Below are positions 45,690-56,475 of a stretch of DNA of 64,000 nucleotides, piece after piece. How positions within the stretch are numbered: the first letter of the stretch is position 1; every line of letters starts with the position of its first letter. Location of the stretch: the NCBI GenBank assembly GCA_963924555.1, contig OZ004585.1, positions 6,151,488 through 6,215,487 of the forward strand, given 5' to 3'. The notes beneath the pieces are model-generated. The model saw only the letters and a program-made list of their open reading frames with translations, was not told where the DNA came from and did no database searches. The stretch comes from Crambe crambe. Its lineage: Eukaryota > Porifera > Demospongiae > Poecilosclerida > Crambeidae. The position numbers were made by a program, and so were the translations under genes.

Positions 45690-46440
45690 CGTGAAATGAA
45701 AAAAGATGTAGGGATGACCACTGCTCAAAAAAGTAAGGAAACAAGAAGGATGGAAATGGGATCAATCTTTGTTCTGTATATCCAGCCAACAATCCCTACA
45801 TATACGTACATTACTACACTATAATCTGAAGTTATCCGACGTATATGTAGGGATTGTTGGCTGGATATACAGAACAAAGATTGATCCCATTTCCATCCTT
45901 CTTGTTTCCTTACTTTTTTGAGCAGTGGTCATCCCTACATCTTTTTTTCATCTCACAAAATGGTTTTTCCTTTACTTGTTCCTGGTCTTTTTTTCCTTTC
46001 TTTTATGGTTTCAGCTATGTATAAGAGTTCATTCTTCTATGTGTATGCAGGGACAGATGAAAGAAGAATATTCTCCAATAGCATAGCAGCCCAATCATCA
46101 ACGAGTCAAGGTGTTGTGTTATTGTTGAGCTATACTTGGAGGTCGAAGATGCTGAAATAGAGTCTACCAGTAGATGGATTGGTGAATCTAAAATCCCTGA
46201 GTTTGATACAGAGTCTATGATCACTAGCTAGAGATAGCCGAGTAATATTATCATTTCGAATAATTGGATATCGGATACATGCGCATGCATATTATAGAAA
46301 AGATGGTTTCCAATAATTGAATTTAGTTGAGTGCCATGCTCCGTAGTGTCTCCTTTTTCATCGACTCTTTCGAGGATCAACGAGTAGAAAAGATCGTAGT
46401 TGGTAGAATTCAGAGTGGATTTATCCAGAAATCATAGAGA
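45690..46440. mobile_element. Foldback element FB-A, copy truncated at right
   Basis: 45694-45960 is a near-perfect hairpin (GTAGGGATGACCACTGCTC... with its complement). The right arm follows the FB-A arm to about 46440 (GATTTATCCAGAAATCATAG), where it stops next to the TA-flanked element at 46451, so it is cut or interrupted there. Confidence 0.75.
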
Positions 46441-46450
46441 GATAAGAATA

Positions 46451-47124
46451 CCGTATAGCGCTTTATTTTCGAGGTTTTCGCGGATTTTGCTCAAAACACG
46501 AAAATTGTGCCCTCGAATATTTTTACCTGCCACGTGTTATGTACGCGCGTGCGCAATGTATAAACTGTATAGTGCAGCTGTCAAATCATCGTTTAATATT
46601 TTAGCTCTGAACGTTAAACCAAAGCATTGCCTACTAGCTTATTTACTACCAGATCCTTGTGGCACACTGTCAGTTCCCTCCTCTTCTATAGAAGCAGCGA
46701 ATTCGAAAGTTTCTACCGCGCTAAAGCAGGGATCTACCTGGCACCAGAGGGCCATAATCTAGGTTTTCTTCAGAAAAAAAGGGCTGAAATTGCAAGAAGA
46801 GCAGCAGAGAACATGGCCCACGATGCAGTATCACAGCAAACAGGTCATGACTATTTCCTGGTTCTTTTCTGCACAGCAGTCCTTCCCCAACACTGGGAGT
46901 ATACTTTGATAAACATGTTAGCCACGAACCATCGACTCTACACGTACACGTACACTAAAAGCTAGCGCTCGCTGGCAGCATGCTTCTATGTACATGTGCA
47001 CGCGCTATATTCATTTTGTAGGCGGAGTTTATAATTTTAATGATCCTCGAAAATTATTCCGCGAAATAATTTCGAAATAGCTATCCTCGAAATATTAGTG
47101 CCTCGAAAATAGAGCGCTATACGG
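46451..47124 (+). mobile_element. 674-bp TA-flanked element, deletion derivative of a pogo-like transposon
   Basis: CCGTATAGCGC at left and GCGCTATACGG at right are exact inverted ends, with TA at both outer borders and TTTTCGAGG/CCTCGAAAA subterminal repeats. Inside, plus-strand 46640-46710 reads LLPDPCGTLSVPSSSIEAA, which resembles the N-terminus of the transposase at 52628 (SLPDPQGSLSETIPPAVI). The end sequence also matches that transposon's left end (CCGTATAGCGGG). Confidence 0.75.
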
Positions 47125-47177
47125 TAATAATAATTGGTGAGCGAGACACACACTTGTCATGTCAATCGAAATTCACA

Positions 47178-48558
47178 ATATATCAGAGAGTGCACTAGCA
47201 CTCTCTAAGTAGGGATGGCGGGTCAAAGGTCATAAGACTGTATAAACTAAAAACTCTTCTTTCTCTTGTACCTTACTCTACAGGTTCTCAGAAGGCTACA
47301 TTGAATTATTACATCTACAAAGAAGAGAGGAGAATGTTCCAAAACCAAAAATTCATTCGCTAACATAAGAAAAAAACGGTGTCTAAGATTGACTTTTGTT
47401 CTTTTTTTTTTGTAATAAGGATAATGATAATAATATGATCGACGTACCGACTTACTGGCTATAGTCATCAAAATTCTGCTTTGGCCATCTGTTAGAGCGG
47501 CACCTAGAGGCTGATCTTTTGCTATTAATTTTGACTAAAGCTCTACTTCACTATTCGAGCACTCGGAACACTAGCTAATCTTTCGACGCCATTTTGAAGT
47601 GCATGTCGGTACGGGCGGGGCTTATGGGCGGAGCCATGTAAGTTTGTTAAGTTTAGCTAGCTATTTATTTTTATCTGATGATATTCCAGTCACTCCTTGC
47701 TGAATTACAGTACAGATGCTCATCTTATAGTAGTAGTACTTGGCTGTAGTGTAGTCAGCTCACTTCACCATGCCATGCACATGTCATTTAGCTACATTGC
47801 TGTTGCGGTAAAGTTTTATATTAAATAATAGACAAAATTTAAATAGCTAAACAAATTCTTCAGCCAGAGACTGTGTATGTACCTACAAAAGAAAACGAAA
47901 GAGATAAGGTTTATGTAGAGCTGGCTTTGTATATTACTGTGCTGTAGACTCATGTCAAATTAATAATCACTGCATGCACAGTCAATACTGCCACTCAATT
48001 CTTTACATACACAAACTTACATTCAACTTCAAGCACTAAGAAAAAAGGATAGAAACAAGTGAGCGCAAAAAATTTCTTCTAAATAAAAAGGTTAAGTAGG
48101 GATAGCTTAAAATCTAGCTGGGCTATATAATGTACTGCAGCCTCATATGAAAATAATCCCTACTTTTACAACTGCCATAGCTAGCTATAAGTAGTGGATG
48201 TAAATGTAGGGATTGTTTTCATACAAGGCTGCAGTACATTATATAGCCCAGCTAGATTTTAGGCTATCCTTACTTAACCTTTTTATTTAGAAGAAATTTT
48301 TTGTGCTCACTTATAATAATACTAATAATAATAGAGAAGAAGAAGAATCCAGTAATTTACCTGCTTACCGTATTTCTGAAACGGTAAGCTCCCTGGTCCT
48401 GAAACTCGGTCTGCACATTGTAGTACACTGGATAATCATTCACAGTAGCTTTTAAGTCTAAGTGGTGGAACTAGAATTTCACTTTTATATTAGTCTATAG
48501 GCGGCATGCGCAGCCGTTTGCGTCATCCTACATAGAGAGAGCTACTGCTCTCTGATTA
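47178..48558. mobile_element. Composite foldback element FB-B/FB-A with both stem-loop termini
   Basis: Begins TCAGAGAGTGCACTAGCACT, includes the FB-B body and the hairpin at 48055-48312, then an FB-A right-arm segment (48340 on), and ends CATCCTACATAGAGAGAGC...CTCTCTGA at 48558. Both termini are inverted versions of one design, so this may be a full unit. Confidence 0.65.
48055..48312. mobile_element. 258-bp near-perfect hairpin element, copy 3
   Basis: Left end ACAAGTGAGCGCAAAAAATT. The right arm ends GTGCTCACTTATAATAATAC, so the last bases have diverged. Otherwise it is nearly identical to copy 2 (TAAAATCTAGCTGGGCTATA). Confidence 0.85.
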
Positions 48559-48874
48559 TGGTGTTATTCTTTGCTTACTCTTATTTAAAAGAATAGGATG
48601 TGACACGACTTACTTCAGTAAGCTCTAATGTGTAACCTGCTTTGCCACAGTTGTGACAAGTAAATTTTACTGCTGAATGTTTTGCTTAATTCCCACACCT
48701 AATAGTGCAAGGGGTCAAGGGCTCTCCTGGAAACTTGGCCTGTATTTACACTTGACCCTATTAATAAAATAAATTGAGGGCAAAAGCCCCACTTACCCCC
48801 CTGGTCCTACACTATTCCATGATGTTTTATTTAATACACCCTTAAAAATTCTGGTACCTATTGTCTTTACACAG

Positions 48875-48931
48875 ATACTGATGAAGGAATACCTTTGACA
48901 TCACCAAAGAATGATTCAAACTCTCCAGCAG
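48875..48931 (+). CDS. Paralogue of receptor exon 6 (cytoplasmic-tail type)
   Basis: A 57-base exon between TTGTCTTTACACAG and GTAAGT, phase 1 on both sides, encodes DTDEGIPLTSPKNDSNSPA. This aligns with exon 6 (DNAKEMPLQSLQTSNDDSKS) through shared D...E..PL.S....NDS and the terminal GTAAGT context. The upstream intron is also related (a CCCCCCTGGT tract, then TTGTCTTTACACAG). This implies duplication of exon plus flanks: either an alternative or extra tail exon of the same gene or part of a neighbouring copy whose other exons are not in the window. Confidence 0.5.
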
Positions 48932-49099
48932 GTAAGTACATTTTCCCTGTGGATAACATGCAGGTATAAATCATAAGCTTATAGCATAGTAGAGCTTTTT
49001 ATAGACACAGTTTTATCTGAGTCAATCTCTATACCTCATGTATATCATACATTTGAAGTCATTTCTCTGAGCTGTTGGTTTTCAACTATATATTAATAC

Positions 49100-49515
49100 T
49101 TCTAGGCCTCTAGTATTTGGGAGACCCCAAGCACCACATATCTTTTATCAATAATTGGCTTTTTTAAATTCCTATTCTCATGTCTCTACGTATGAGTTAT
49201 CTTTGTTGGGCAACAAAGCGAACCCACACACTAATCATGAAAAGTACTGCCGTGCCAACTCTACTTACATATACACAATTGGCCACAGAAAAGAAATTTA
49301 GTGGTGATGGGGCACCAGGCCATCAGTCTAACTTTTAATTGGCATTGAGCTAACAGTGTCCATAATATGGTTGAAAAAAGTCACCAGTGACAATCAGTGC
49401 CTGCATGTACATATAAAATTGCTGCTGTTCATTTGACAGAGAAGGCCTACTATAACTGTAGGGTCTAGACCACTGACGTAGAGAACTTGGTTCTGTACAG
49501 GGTGAGCTATGTGAG
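49100..49515. repeat. Segmental repeat, copy A (pair with 52065-52487)
   Basis: GGGAGACCCCAAGCACCACA, CTCATGTCTCTACGTATGA, AATCATGAAAAGTACTRCC and GTAGGGTCTAGACCACTGAC all recur in the same order at 52070-52480. This copy lacks the transposon that starts at 52488 in the other. Confidence 0.8.
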
Positions 49516-49691
49516 ACTAGCATTGGCATGTTATCAAATGAATTAGTAGTGGTTGACAAATGAAATCTTGCCACATTATAGCTATAGAAGTTGAAGCATT
49601 CTAGTTGTGTAGTTGATATAAATACACAGACAAACACACACACATAAATGAGTATTGTAATCCTTGCACATGAGCTGAGGGTTAGATATTA

Positions 49692-49819
49692 CTGTATAGT
49701 GCAAAATTTTCGTGGTTTTGCAAATATTGATGTGTGAACCATATAAATTTTCTTATTCTCATGTATTATTCTTCAAAATCATGAAAATTTTGACCAACGA
49801 AAATTTTGCGCTATGCGGT
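49692..49819. mobile_element. 128-bp TA-flanked miniature element
   Basis: CTGTATAGTGCAAAATTTTC and GAAAATTTTGCGCTATGCGG are imperfect inverted ends with TA on both sides. They are related to the CCGTATAGCG ends at 46451 and 52488, but with the TTTTCG word closer. No coding capacity. Confidence 0.7.
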
Positions 49820-50283
49820 ATCCAGTACTTGGTTGTCTGGATATTTTTTTCCATAGGCTAAAATTTAGAGCCAACTTTGTGGAATTGGATGCTTCTCCAA
49901 GTTTAACCAGTTCACCCTCACTTGCAAAGTTCATGTGAGGGAGGGGCTGGTCAGTGTTAGCTCCCTCTTTAGAGCTTAGCATGTCAGGGTCGCTCTCTAA
50001 TTCTTTGCAAAGAGCACTATTATAGAGCACTATGAGACTAACACACAAAGTTACAAGGAAATTGCAAGGAAAATTATACTGATTTTCCTTATTAAAAATA
50101 TAAAATACATGAAAATGTAATACCATATGAAGGTGCTGGTCGTGGCCAGATCCTGACAAGAAGAAATATCTAATTATTATTATGATGGTCAATACTGCCA
50201 CCCTCAATTCTTTACATACACAAAACTTACTTTCAACTTCACAGGTATTTTTAAAAATAAAAAAAAGCACTAAGATAAAGGAT

Positions 50284-50875
50284 AGAAACAAGTGAGCGCA
50301 AAATTTTCTTCTAAATAAAAAAAAAGGGTGTAGATAAGGGAAGGGGCTTTAGCCCCCCAGATTTTTTTGAATCATATAGCTTATTATTATGCAATATGTT
50401 AATGAAACTATGCTATTGGCAAATATTTAGTATTACATTTGATGAACTCATTTTGCAATTGTAAGTAAGTAAAGGAATGGAGTCAGTTTTGTTCTTGTGT
50501 ACATGTAGTGTTTAATGACCACTAATTTGATTTGATTGAGCTTGTACAGTACATGTTTTAGTAGTTGCATCATTGACTAATTAATAGATTGTGCATGAAA
50601 TGAATAGCTATAATCACCTCATATCACACCAGAAGCAATCTCAGAACACCTGAATTTCCCCGGGGGAGCATGCCCCCGGACCACCCTAGAAAGCACTGCA
50701 TTTCACACATATACATTCATATTTATCCCTGTACCCTTGAAGAAGGTTAAGTAGGGATAGCCTAAAATCTAGCTGGGCTGTATAATGTACTGCAGCCTCG
50801 CCTCGTATGAAAATAATCCCTACATTTATAACTGTCATAGCTAGCTATATGTAAATGTAGGGATTTTAAATAGTC
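50284..50875. mobile_element. Hairpin element, interrupted and truncated
   Basis: The left end AACAAGTGAGCGCAAAATTT stops at ~50325. About 415 bases of other sequence intervene (GGGAAGGGGCTTTAGCCCCC...), and the arm resumes at 50745 (GTTAAGTAGGGATAGCC) through the loop to GTAGGGATTTTAAATAG, where the right arm is lost. Confidence 0.65.
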
Positions 50876-51159
50876 CTGTGTGACTAGGTGTTGACATAAT
50901 TTCTCTTTTTTTCTCGTAATACACTAGTCTAAATTTTTTTATAACCGATCACTTTACAATGATCATCTTCAGTGTTTAAAATGATTAAGTTATAAATAAA
51001 CGAAAAAATTATGCCTTCAGGTTATAATCACCTTTAACATTAAATACCCATGAGCTATGTTAACTAAAGGTTATGAGGTTATTGTAAACATTTGGTAGTA
51101 CTCTAACGTCTTATTATTATTATTACTAGGGCAATATTCAACATTCAGTTGACAGCGAG

Positions 51160-51545
51160 CGAGCAAGCAAGTACATTCTTCAACGATTGCTGTTGAGTAT
51201 CTGTAGCAATGTGCAGCATTTGATAGTGAGCAATTAAAGTAGCTGATAGGCTTCAGTGCTTGATATTGCTAGAGTCATGTAAGTGGTGGCAGGCAGCTGC
51301 ATACATGCTTACCTCAAAGCACTTAGATAAGCCTAGGGCCTACAAGCCGCTTAGATAAGCCTCTTGTGCCTGCTGCCCAAAAGGCTGTAGAAATGTTGAG
51401 CTGATAGTTCATTTGTGCTTTGCTGTTGTGTTATGTAGCTAAGTGGCAGGCAGCTGCATGCATAGAAAGCTAAGTACTTACCACAAAGCACTTAGATATG
51501 TCTAGTGCCTACAATCCACTTAGATAAGCCTAGCCCTACTATCCA
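51160..51545. repeat. Dispersed repeat, pair with 9330-9645
   Basis: Second copy of the GGCAGGCAGCTGCAT / AAGCACTTAGATATGTCTAG repeat. 50876-51159 and 51546-52064 show no gene; a 13-C run lies at ~51877. Confidence 0.65.
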
Positions 51546-52064
51546 CCATGCTATAAACAAAGTGATGTAGAAATCAATCAAGCAATTACAATAATATAAT
51601 AAAATGTGCATAGTTACTAGCTATACAACAAACCTTCTACTCTTCCTATAATGCTTAGTTAGCTAAGCATGGCTGAGTCTCCCAAAACTAAGAGCCATTT
51701 TGACAAAGAATGAATCTAGGAATAGGTAGGTACCAGCTCTAAGGGTAACTTTTATAGGCATAAATGGATAGATACACCTTTAGAGCTGGTATAGCTTCAT
51801 ATTGATAGGTGCAGGTAATGCATCCATTGACAATATGTAAGTAGGCATAAAGTGGGCATGATCAGGCCAAAAAATCCCCCCCCCCCCATTATTTTGCACC
51901 CCAGAAAGAAATCTTGTACACAAAATTAATATAAGATGTGTAATTACTCACAGAACCAAACTAATATAAACAAATTATCACTTAGATACATGGTTACAAG
52001 ACATAAGATAATAACGTGCACCAACTTGCACACACCTTTGTCCAGTATTCCAAGTCCAGTTCAT

Positions 52065-52487
52065 CAATGCTTGGGAGACCCCAAATGTCACATATCTTTC
52101 AGTCATTTTAAAAATCCCATTCTCATGTCTCTACGTATGAATTACCTTTGTTGGGCAAGCAAAGTGAGCCCACACACTAATCATGAAAAGTACTACCATG
52201 CCACGTGATGTATCAGGTGGTGCATAATAATTATGTATGTACATAACTACTCAATGACTTGCTGAGCAAACATAAAGATGCAATGAGGTATGATGACAAA
52301 ACAGTTACAGTCAACTCACCAACATTACTGTTGTGTGAGTCTGAAACCTCGCCCTAAGCATCTTATTAAACTGCATGTTTGGACATGTATCAGTAAAAGG
52401 TGCCTACAAACTTTACCTGACAAAAAGCATAGCTTTAGTCACCTGTAGGGTCTAGACCACTGACATGGTTCTGTACAGGGTGAACTA
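52065..52487. repeat. Segmental repeat, copy B
   Basis: Pairs with 49100-49515 and ends exactly at the TA where the pogo-like transposon begins (CAGGGTGAACTA then CCGTATAGCG; copy A has CAGGGTGAGCTATGTGAG). Confidence 0.8.
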
Positions 52488-52627
52488 CCGTATAGCGGGA
52501 AATTTTCGTTAGTTTCATTCTTGACCTTGGACCGCTGAAAATTAAAACCAGAAACACAAAATATAATTTATAAATTTATGCGAGCAGCACACGTGGCCAA
52601 TCACGCTATTGCAGTGTAAAGAGAAAT

Positions 52628-53445
52628 ATGGCTCTCTATCGCTACTTTCATCAAGATTCTCAGGCTCAGTCTCTTCCAGACCCACAGGGATCTTTATCAG
52701 AAACCATCCCTCCAGCAGTGATACGTAACTGCAATAAGGCCGTGAAAGAAGCTACTGCTGTGAAAGAAGCTAGTAGCTACTGCTGCAAAGCGAGGTACTT
52801 ACAATAAAATCACCCCAGAAAAGCAAGCCATAGTAGCAAAGTATGCAGCTGAGCATGGTAACAACGCTGCTGTTCTATTTTCTAGAAAAAAAATTGGTGC
52901 AGAGATAAAACCTAGTTCTGTTAGTACATGGAAAGACAATTTTTTAAAGAAATTAAACTGAAGACCAAGGCTGGAGAGGCACCAGAAGTCCTTAGTTTAC
53001 CGTTGAAAAAGAGGGGAAGGCCTTTACTGTTAGGTTAAAAGCTGGATGATAAGGTGAAAAGTTACTGTACGAGAGAAAAGTGGAGTAGTAACCACAGCTA
53101 TTACAATCTCAGCTGCTACTGCCATGGATAGTGAGGAGTGAAGACCGGAATCTTCTGGCGGAAAATGGAGGACCTATAATGCTTACCAAAAACTGGGTAA
53201 AATCTCTTCTTTTCCGTTTAAACTATGTGAAGAGAAGAGGGAGCTCCACTGCCAAAATAATGGTAAACTTTGATGAATTAAAAGAACAGTTTTTATATGA
53301 CATCAAAGTAGTAGTTGAGATGGAGGAAATTCCATTTGACTTAATTTTCAACTGGGATCAGACTGCTATAAGTATTGTACCAGGGTCATCTTGGACAATG
53401 GAAGAAAAGGGAACAAAACATTTTGAGATAGTTGGAATTAGTGAT
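52628..53445 (+). pseudogene. Pogo/Tigger-like (DDE_1) transposase, N-terminal block
   Basis: From an ATG the first frame encodes MALYRYFHQDSQAQ and SLPDPQGSLSETIP. After a frameshift near 52785, a DNA-binding-type region follows (YNKITPEKQAIVAKYAAEHG, then a Ser-Thr-Trp end). Several shifts and stops lie between 52960 and 53130. From 53131 the frame is open through NLLAENGGPIMLTKNWVKSL to the catalytic domain start, with the first Asp in FNWDQTAISIVPGSSW (~53356). It stops at the retrotransposon insertion point at 53445. The family cuts and pastes DNA at TA. The Asp motif and block order identify it clearly; the damage shows it is inactive. Confidence 0.75.
53441..53445. repeat. Target-site duplication of the LTR element, left copy
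   Basis: GTGAT here and at 58616-58620 flank the element. A one-base-shifted reading (AGTGA) is equally possible because of edge ambiguity. Confidence 0.8.
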
Positions 53446-53763
53446 GTGACGGAGCGCTAGCAGTTGATAATAGAGTAAACGTTTTAATAGACAAAGAGAG
53501 AACCGGCTGAATGAAAATGAATGTTCACAACATTTGAGAATTTTGAATTCTGTCTCTATGGCTATGAAATACTTTTTTTTATAGGGACAGACTATGGCTT
53601 CCTCTGATTGGCTAAAATGTTTGTCCAATAACTAGATATATCTACAAAAATAAACAATGAGTTACAACCAATAAGAATGATGATTTTGTATACTGCTTCA
53701 GGTGGATGAATAATTATATGATTACAGAATGATGGTTACAATACTTACAGTTAATAATAGTTA
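53446..53763 (-). repeat. LTR (3' LTR in element orientation)
   Basis: 318 bases beginning GTGACGGAGCGCTAGCAGTT and ending AATAATAGTTA on the plus strand. It matches 58301-58615 apart from about two substitution sites, a changed T/C run, a 14-base indel and a short insertion near 53713, which implies a fairly recent insertion. A purine-rich tract on the minus strand (plus 53764-53790, TCTTTCACACTCCTTCCCTC) sits at its inner edge as the expected polypurine primer. Confidence 0.9.
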
Positions 53764-54320
53764 GTCTTTCACACTCCTTCCCTCCTCTCCTGCAACAGAC
53801 TTGTCTTTTGCAATGTCTGTTGTGACTCTTGATAAAGCGTCAGCATTGCCATTCTTGTTCCCTGCTCGATGTACCACTTTGAATGAGTATGGTTGCAGGG
53901 CCAGACTCCATCTCGTGAGCCTTCCATTTTTGCCTTTTAAACGGTTCAGCCACACCAGTGATCTATGATCTGTTTGAATTGTAAATGGCCTTCCAAGCAA
54001 GTAGACTTTGAAGGTTTCCACTGCTAATTTTATAGCAAGACACTCCTTTTCAATAGTTGAATATCTTTGTTCTCGAGGTAAAAGTTTTCGACTAAAGTGT
54101 GCCACTGGACGATCTTTTCCGTCTTCATCCATTTGGCTAAGTACTGCTCCTACTCCGATATCTGAAGCATCCGTTTGTAAGACAAATTCTTTATCAAAGT
54201 CTGGACTACACAGAATTGGTGATTGACACAAAGCTTCTTTTAGAGTGTTGTAGGCTCTATCACATTCAACTGTCCATTTCACTTTGTCTGGGAGTGATTT
54301 TCTTGTGAGGTGAGTGAGTG
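53761..54320 (-). pseudogene. Retrotransposon RNase H domain (end of pol)
   Basis: The frame from ~54320 (KFIQNYAEIAASLTHLTRKS) runs to a stop at 53761. RNase H residues are visible: Asp in LQTDASDIGVGAVL, Glu in STIEKECLAIKL, Asp in IQTDHRSLVWL and Asp in GNADALSRV. This degrades the RNA strand after reverse transcription. It is offset by a frameshift near 54330 from the reverse-transcriptase thumb upstream. The pol stop overlaps the inner LTR edge region. All four acidic residues are intact. Confidence 0.88.
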
Positions 54321-54326
54321 ATGCTG

Positions 54327-56475
54327 CTATTTCTGCGTAATTCTGAATGAATTTCCAGTGAGACCGAGAAATCCTCTTACTTGTTTCTTTGTTGTTGGTA
54401 CTGGATAATTTTTGACTGCTACAATCTTCTCCTTGTCAAGTTTTACTTGACCATTTCCAACTACATGTCCCAGATATACACATTCCTTCATCCCAAAGTG
54501 ACACTTGCTAGGTTTGGCAGTAAGGTTACTTTTCCATAATCGCTGAAGCACTTTCTTGATATGTTTCAAATGTTCCACCCATCTCTCGCTGAAGATCACT
54601 ATATCATCCCACCAATTACAGTATCCATCATCCGTTGGAACGTTGCAGGTGCTCCGTTAAGACCAAATGACATCACTCGGAACTGAAAGAGTCCACTTGG
54701 GGTAGTAAAAGCTGTCTTGGGCCTATCTTTCTCCGCCATTGGAACCTGCCAATACCCTCGGGCCAAATCAAGAGTGGTTATATATTTGGCTTTGCCTAGT
54801 CTGTCAAGTAGTTCATCTGTTCTTGGCATCGGGTAAGCATCTATTGGTGTAACAGCATTCAGTTTCCTGAAGTCAACACAGAGACGAATATTGCCATCTT
54901 TCTTCTTCACCACAACTATAGGTGCTGCCCATTCACTGGCAGATGATTCTATTATCCCACTCTCCTTCATTTCTTGTAACTCTTTTGCTACAGCCTCTCT
55001 GTATGCATAGGGAATCCTATAAGGGGGTAGCCGGATGGGCTTTGAATTAGTGTTGATGGTATGTTCCGCCATATTTGTCTGTCCTGGTTTCCCTTGTAAA
55101 ACATCTTGAAACTCTTCCAAAATCTGTATCATCTCCTGTCTTTCCTGGTTTGAGAGGTAACTTTCCATGGATAACTGAGTTGTCTTGTTTGCCTTCCAGT
55201 CAGGGAACTCTTCCTCATTGACTTCCTTTGCTAAGTTGCACATTGCGATGGCTGTTTCCCACTTCTTCAATAAGTTGACATGGAAAACTTTTCTGCTCTT
55301 CTTTTGATCAGGTATCTCAACCAAATAATCCACTTTTCCAATTCTTTTTAGAATCTTGTAGGTACCCTGCCAACATGCTGTCAGCTTATTGTTAGTTGAG
55401 GGTAGCAATAGTAGTACTAGATCATTTGGAGCAAATTCTCGTTCTTTAGCATTACGATCATGCCATGCTTTCTGTAGATTACTGCCTGCTAACTTTTGCA
55501 TTCCTTCCAACTTGTTTCTCATATTCAGTATATAAGATATTATACTTTCACTACTCTTCGAACTTGTTTGCCATGACTCTTTCAAGATGTCCAGTGGTCC
55601 TCTCACTCTGTATCCACAGAGTAATTCGAATGGTGCAAATCCTGTTGAAGCCTGAGGTACTTCTCGATAGGCAAACAGAAGATAAGGGAGTAACACATCC
55701 CAATCTTTTCCTTCTTCGGCTGTCTTTCTCAACATACTTTTCAAAGTTTGATTAAAACGTTCAACCAGACCATCTGTCTGGGGATTGTAGGGTGTTGTTC
55801 GAATTGGTTGCACATGTAGCATGTTGTAGAGTTCCGTCAGTAGTTGTGATGTAAAATTAGTTTCTTGATCTGTGAGAATTTCTTCTGGAACTCCAACTCG
55901 AGCAAAAATCTTCAGTAGCTCCTCTGCTATACTTGCAGCATCAATATATCTCGTGGCTACTGCCTCTTGATACCTAGTTGCATAGTCACACACAACTAAT
56001 ATGTAGCGATGTCCTCTCCTGCTCTTTGGGAGTGGACCAATAATATCCATTGTAACTCTCCTGAATGGTTGGGATATAATTGGTAAAGGAACAAGGGGGG
56101 CGCGAGGGATTCTTCGTCTTGTTGTCTTCTGACATGTTTCACATTGGTGACAGTATCTAGCAATGTCTCGAAATACTGTAGGCCAGTAAAAGCGCTGCAA
56201 TACTCTTTGAGTCGTCTTTTCTTTTCCAAGATGACCAGCCAGTGGAATACTGTGAGCCAGGTTCATGACGGTGTCTCTGCATCCTCTGGGTAAAATCAAT
56301 TGATCCACTGCCATGTCTTCACTTCGACCTCTAGGAACCCATTTTCTGTACAGCACTCCATCCCGATAAAAGAATCTTCTTCCTTGTTCTGTGTCTCCTG
56401 TCTTGGCTGACTCTCGTGCCTCTCGAAGTGTGGTATCAGTTGCTTGAAGTATCTTAAGCTCTTCAGATGAAATAT
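54327..56475 (-). pseudogene. Retrotransposon integrase-reverse transcriptase (Gmr1 order)
   Basis: The long frame from 56475 to 54599 (585 codons from its first Met) starts with an HHCC zinc finger (HSIPLAGH...CHQCETC, residues ~35-75 of that Met-started frame). The integrase core follows with Asp104 (VTMDIIGPLP), Asp163 (ILTDQETNF) and Glu199 (TDGLVERFNQ), then a linker with FHVNLLKKW. The reverse transcriptase comes next: EWAAPIVVVKKKDG, LCVDFRKLN, and the first catalytic Asp in TTLDLARGYWQVP. At ~54605 the frame breaks exactly before the catalytic Asp pair. The next frame (to 54327) resumes with DDIVIFSERWVEHLKHI and YLGHVVGNGQ, but the residues normally between the preceding Gly-Gly and the Asp pair, including the Tyr, are missing. 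Integrase upstream of RT is unlike ordinary Ty3/gypsy. Confidence 0.9.

Noticed and set aside
47178-48558. Helitron ends for the stem-loop termini
   Set aside because: Helitrons have one 3' hairpin and no inverted termini. Here the stem-loops occur at both ends, flanked by TA, and no Rep/helicase is encoded.
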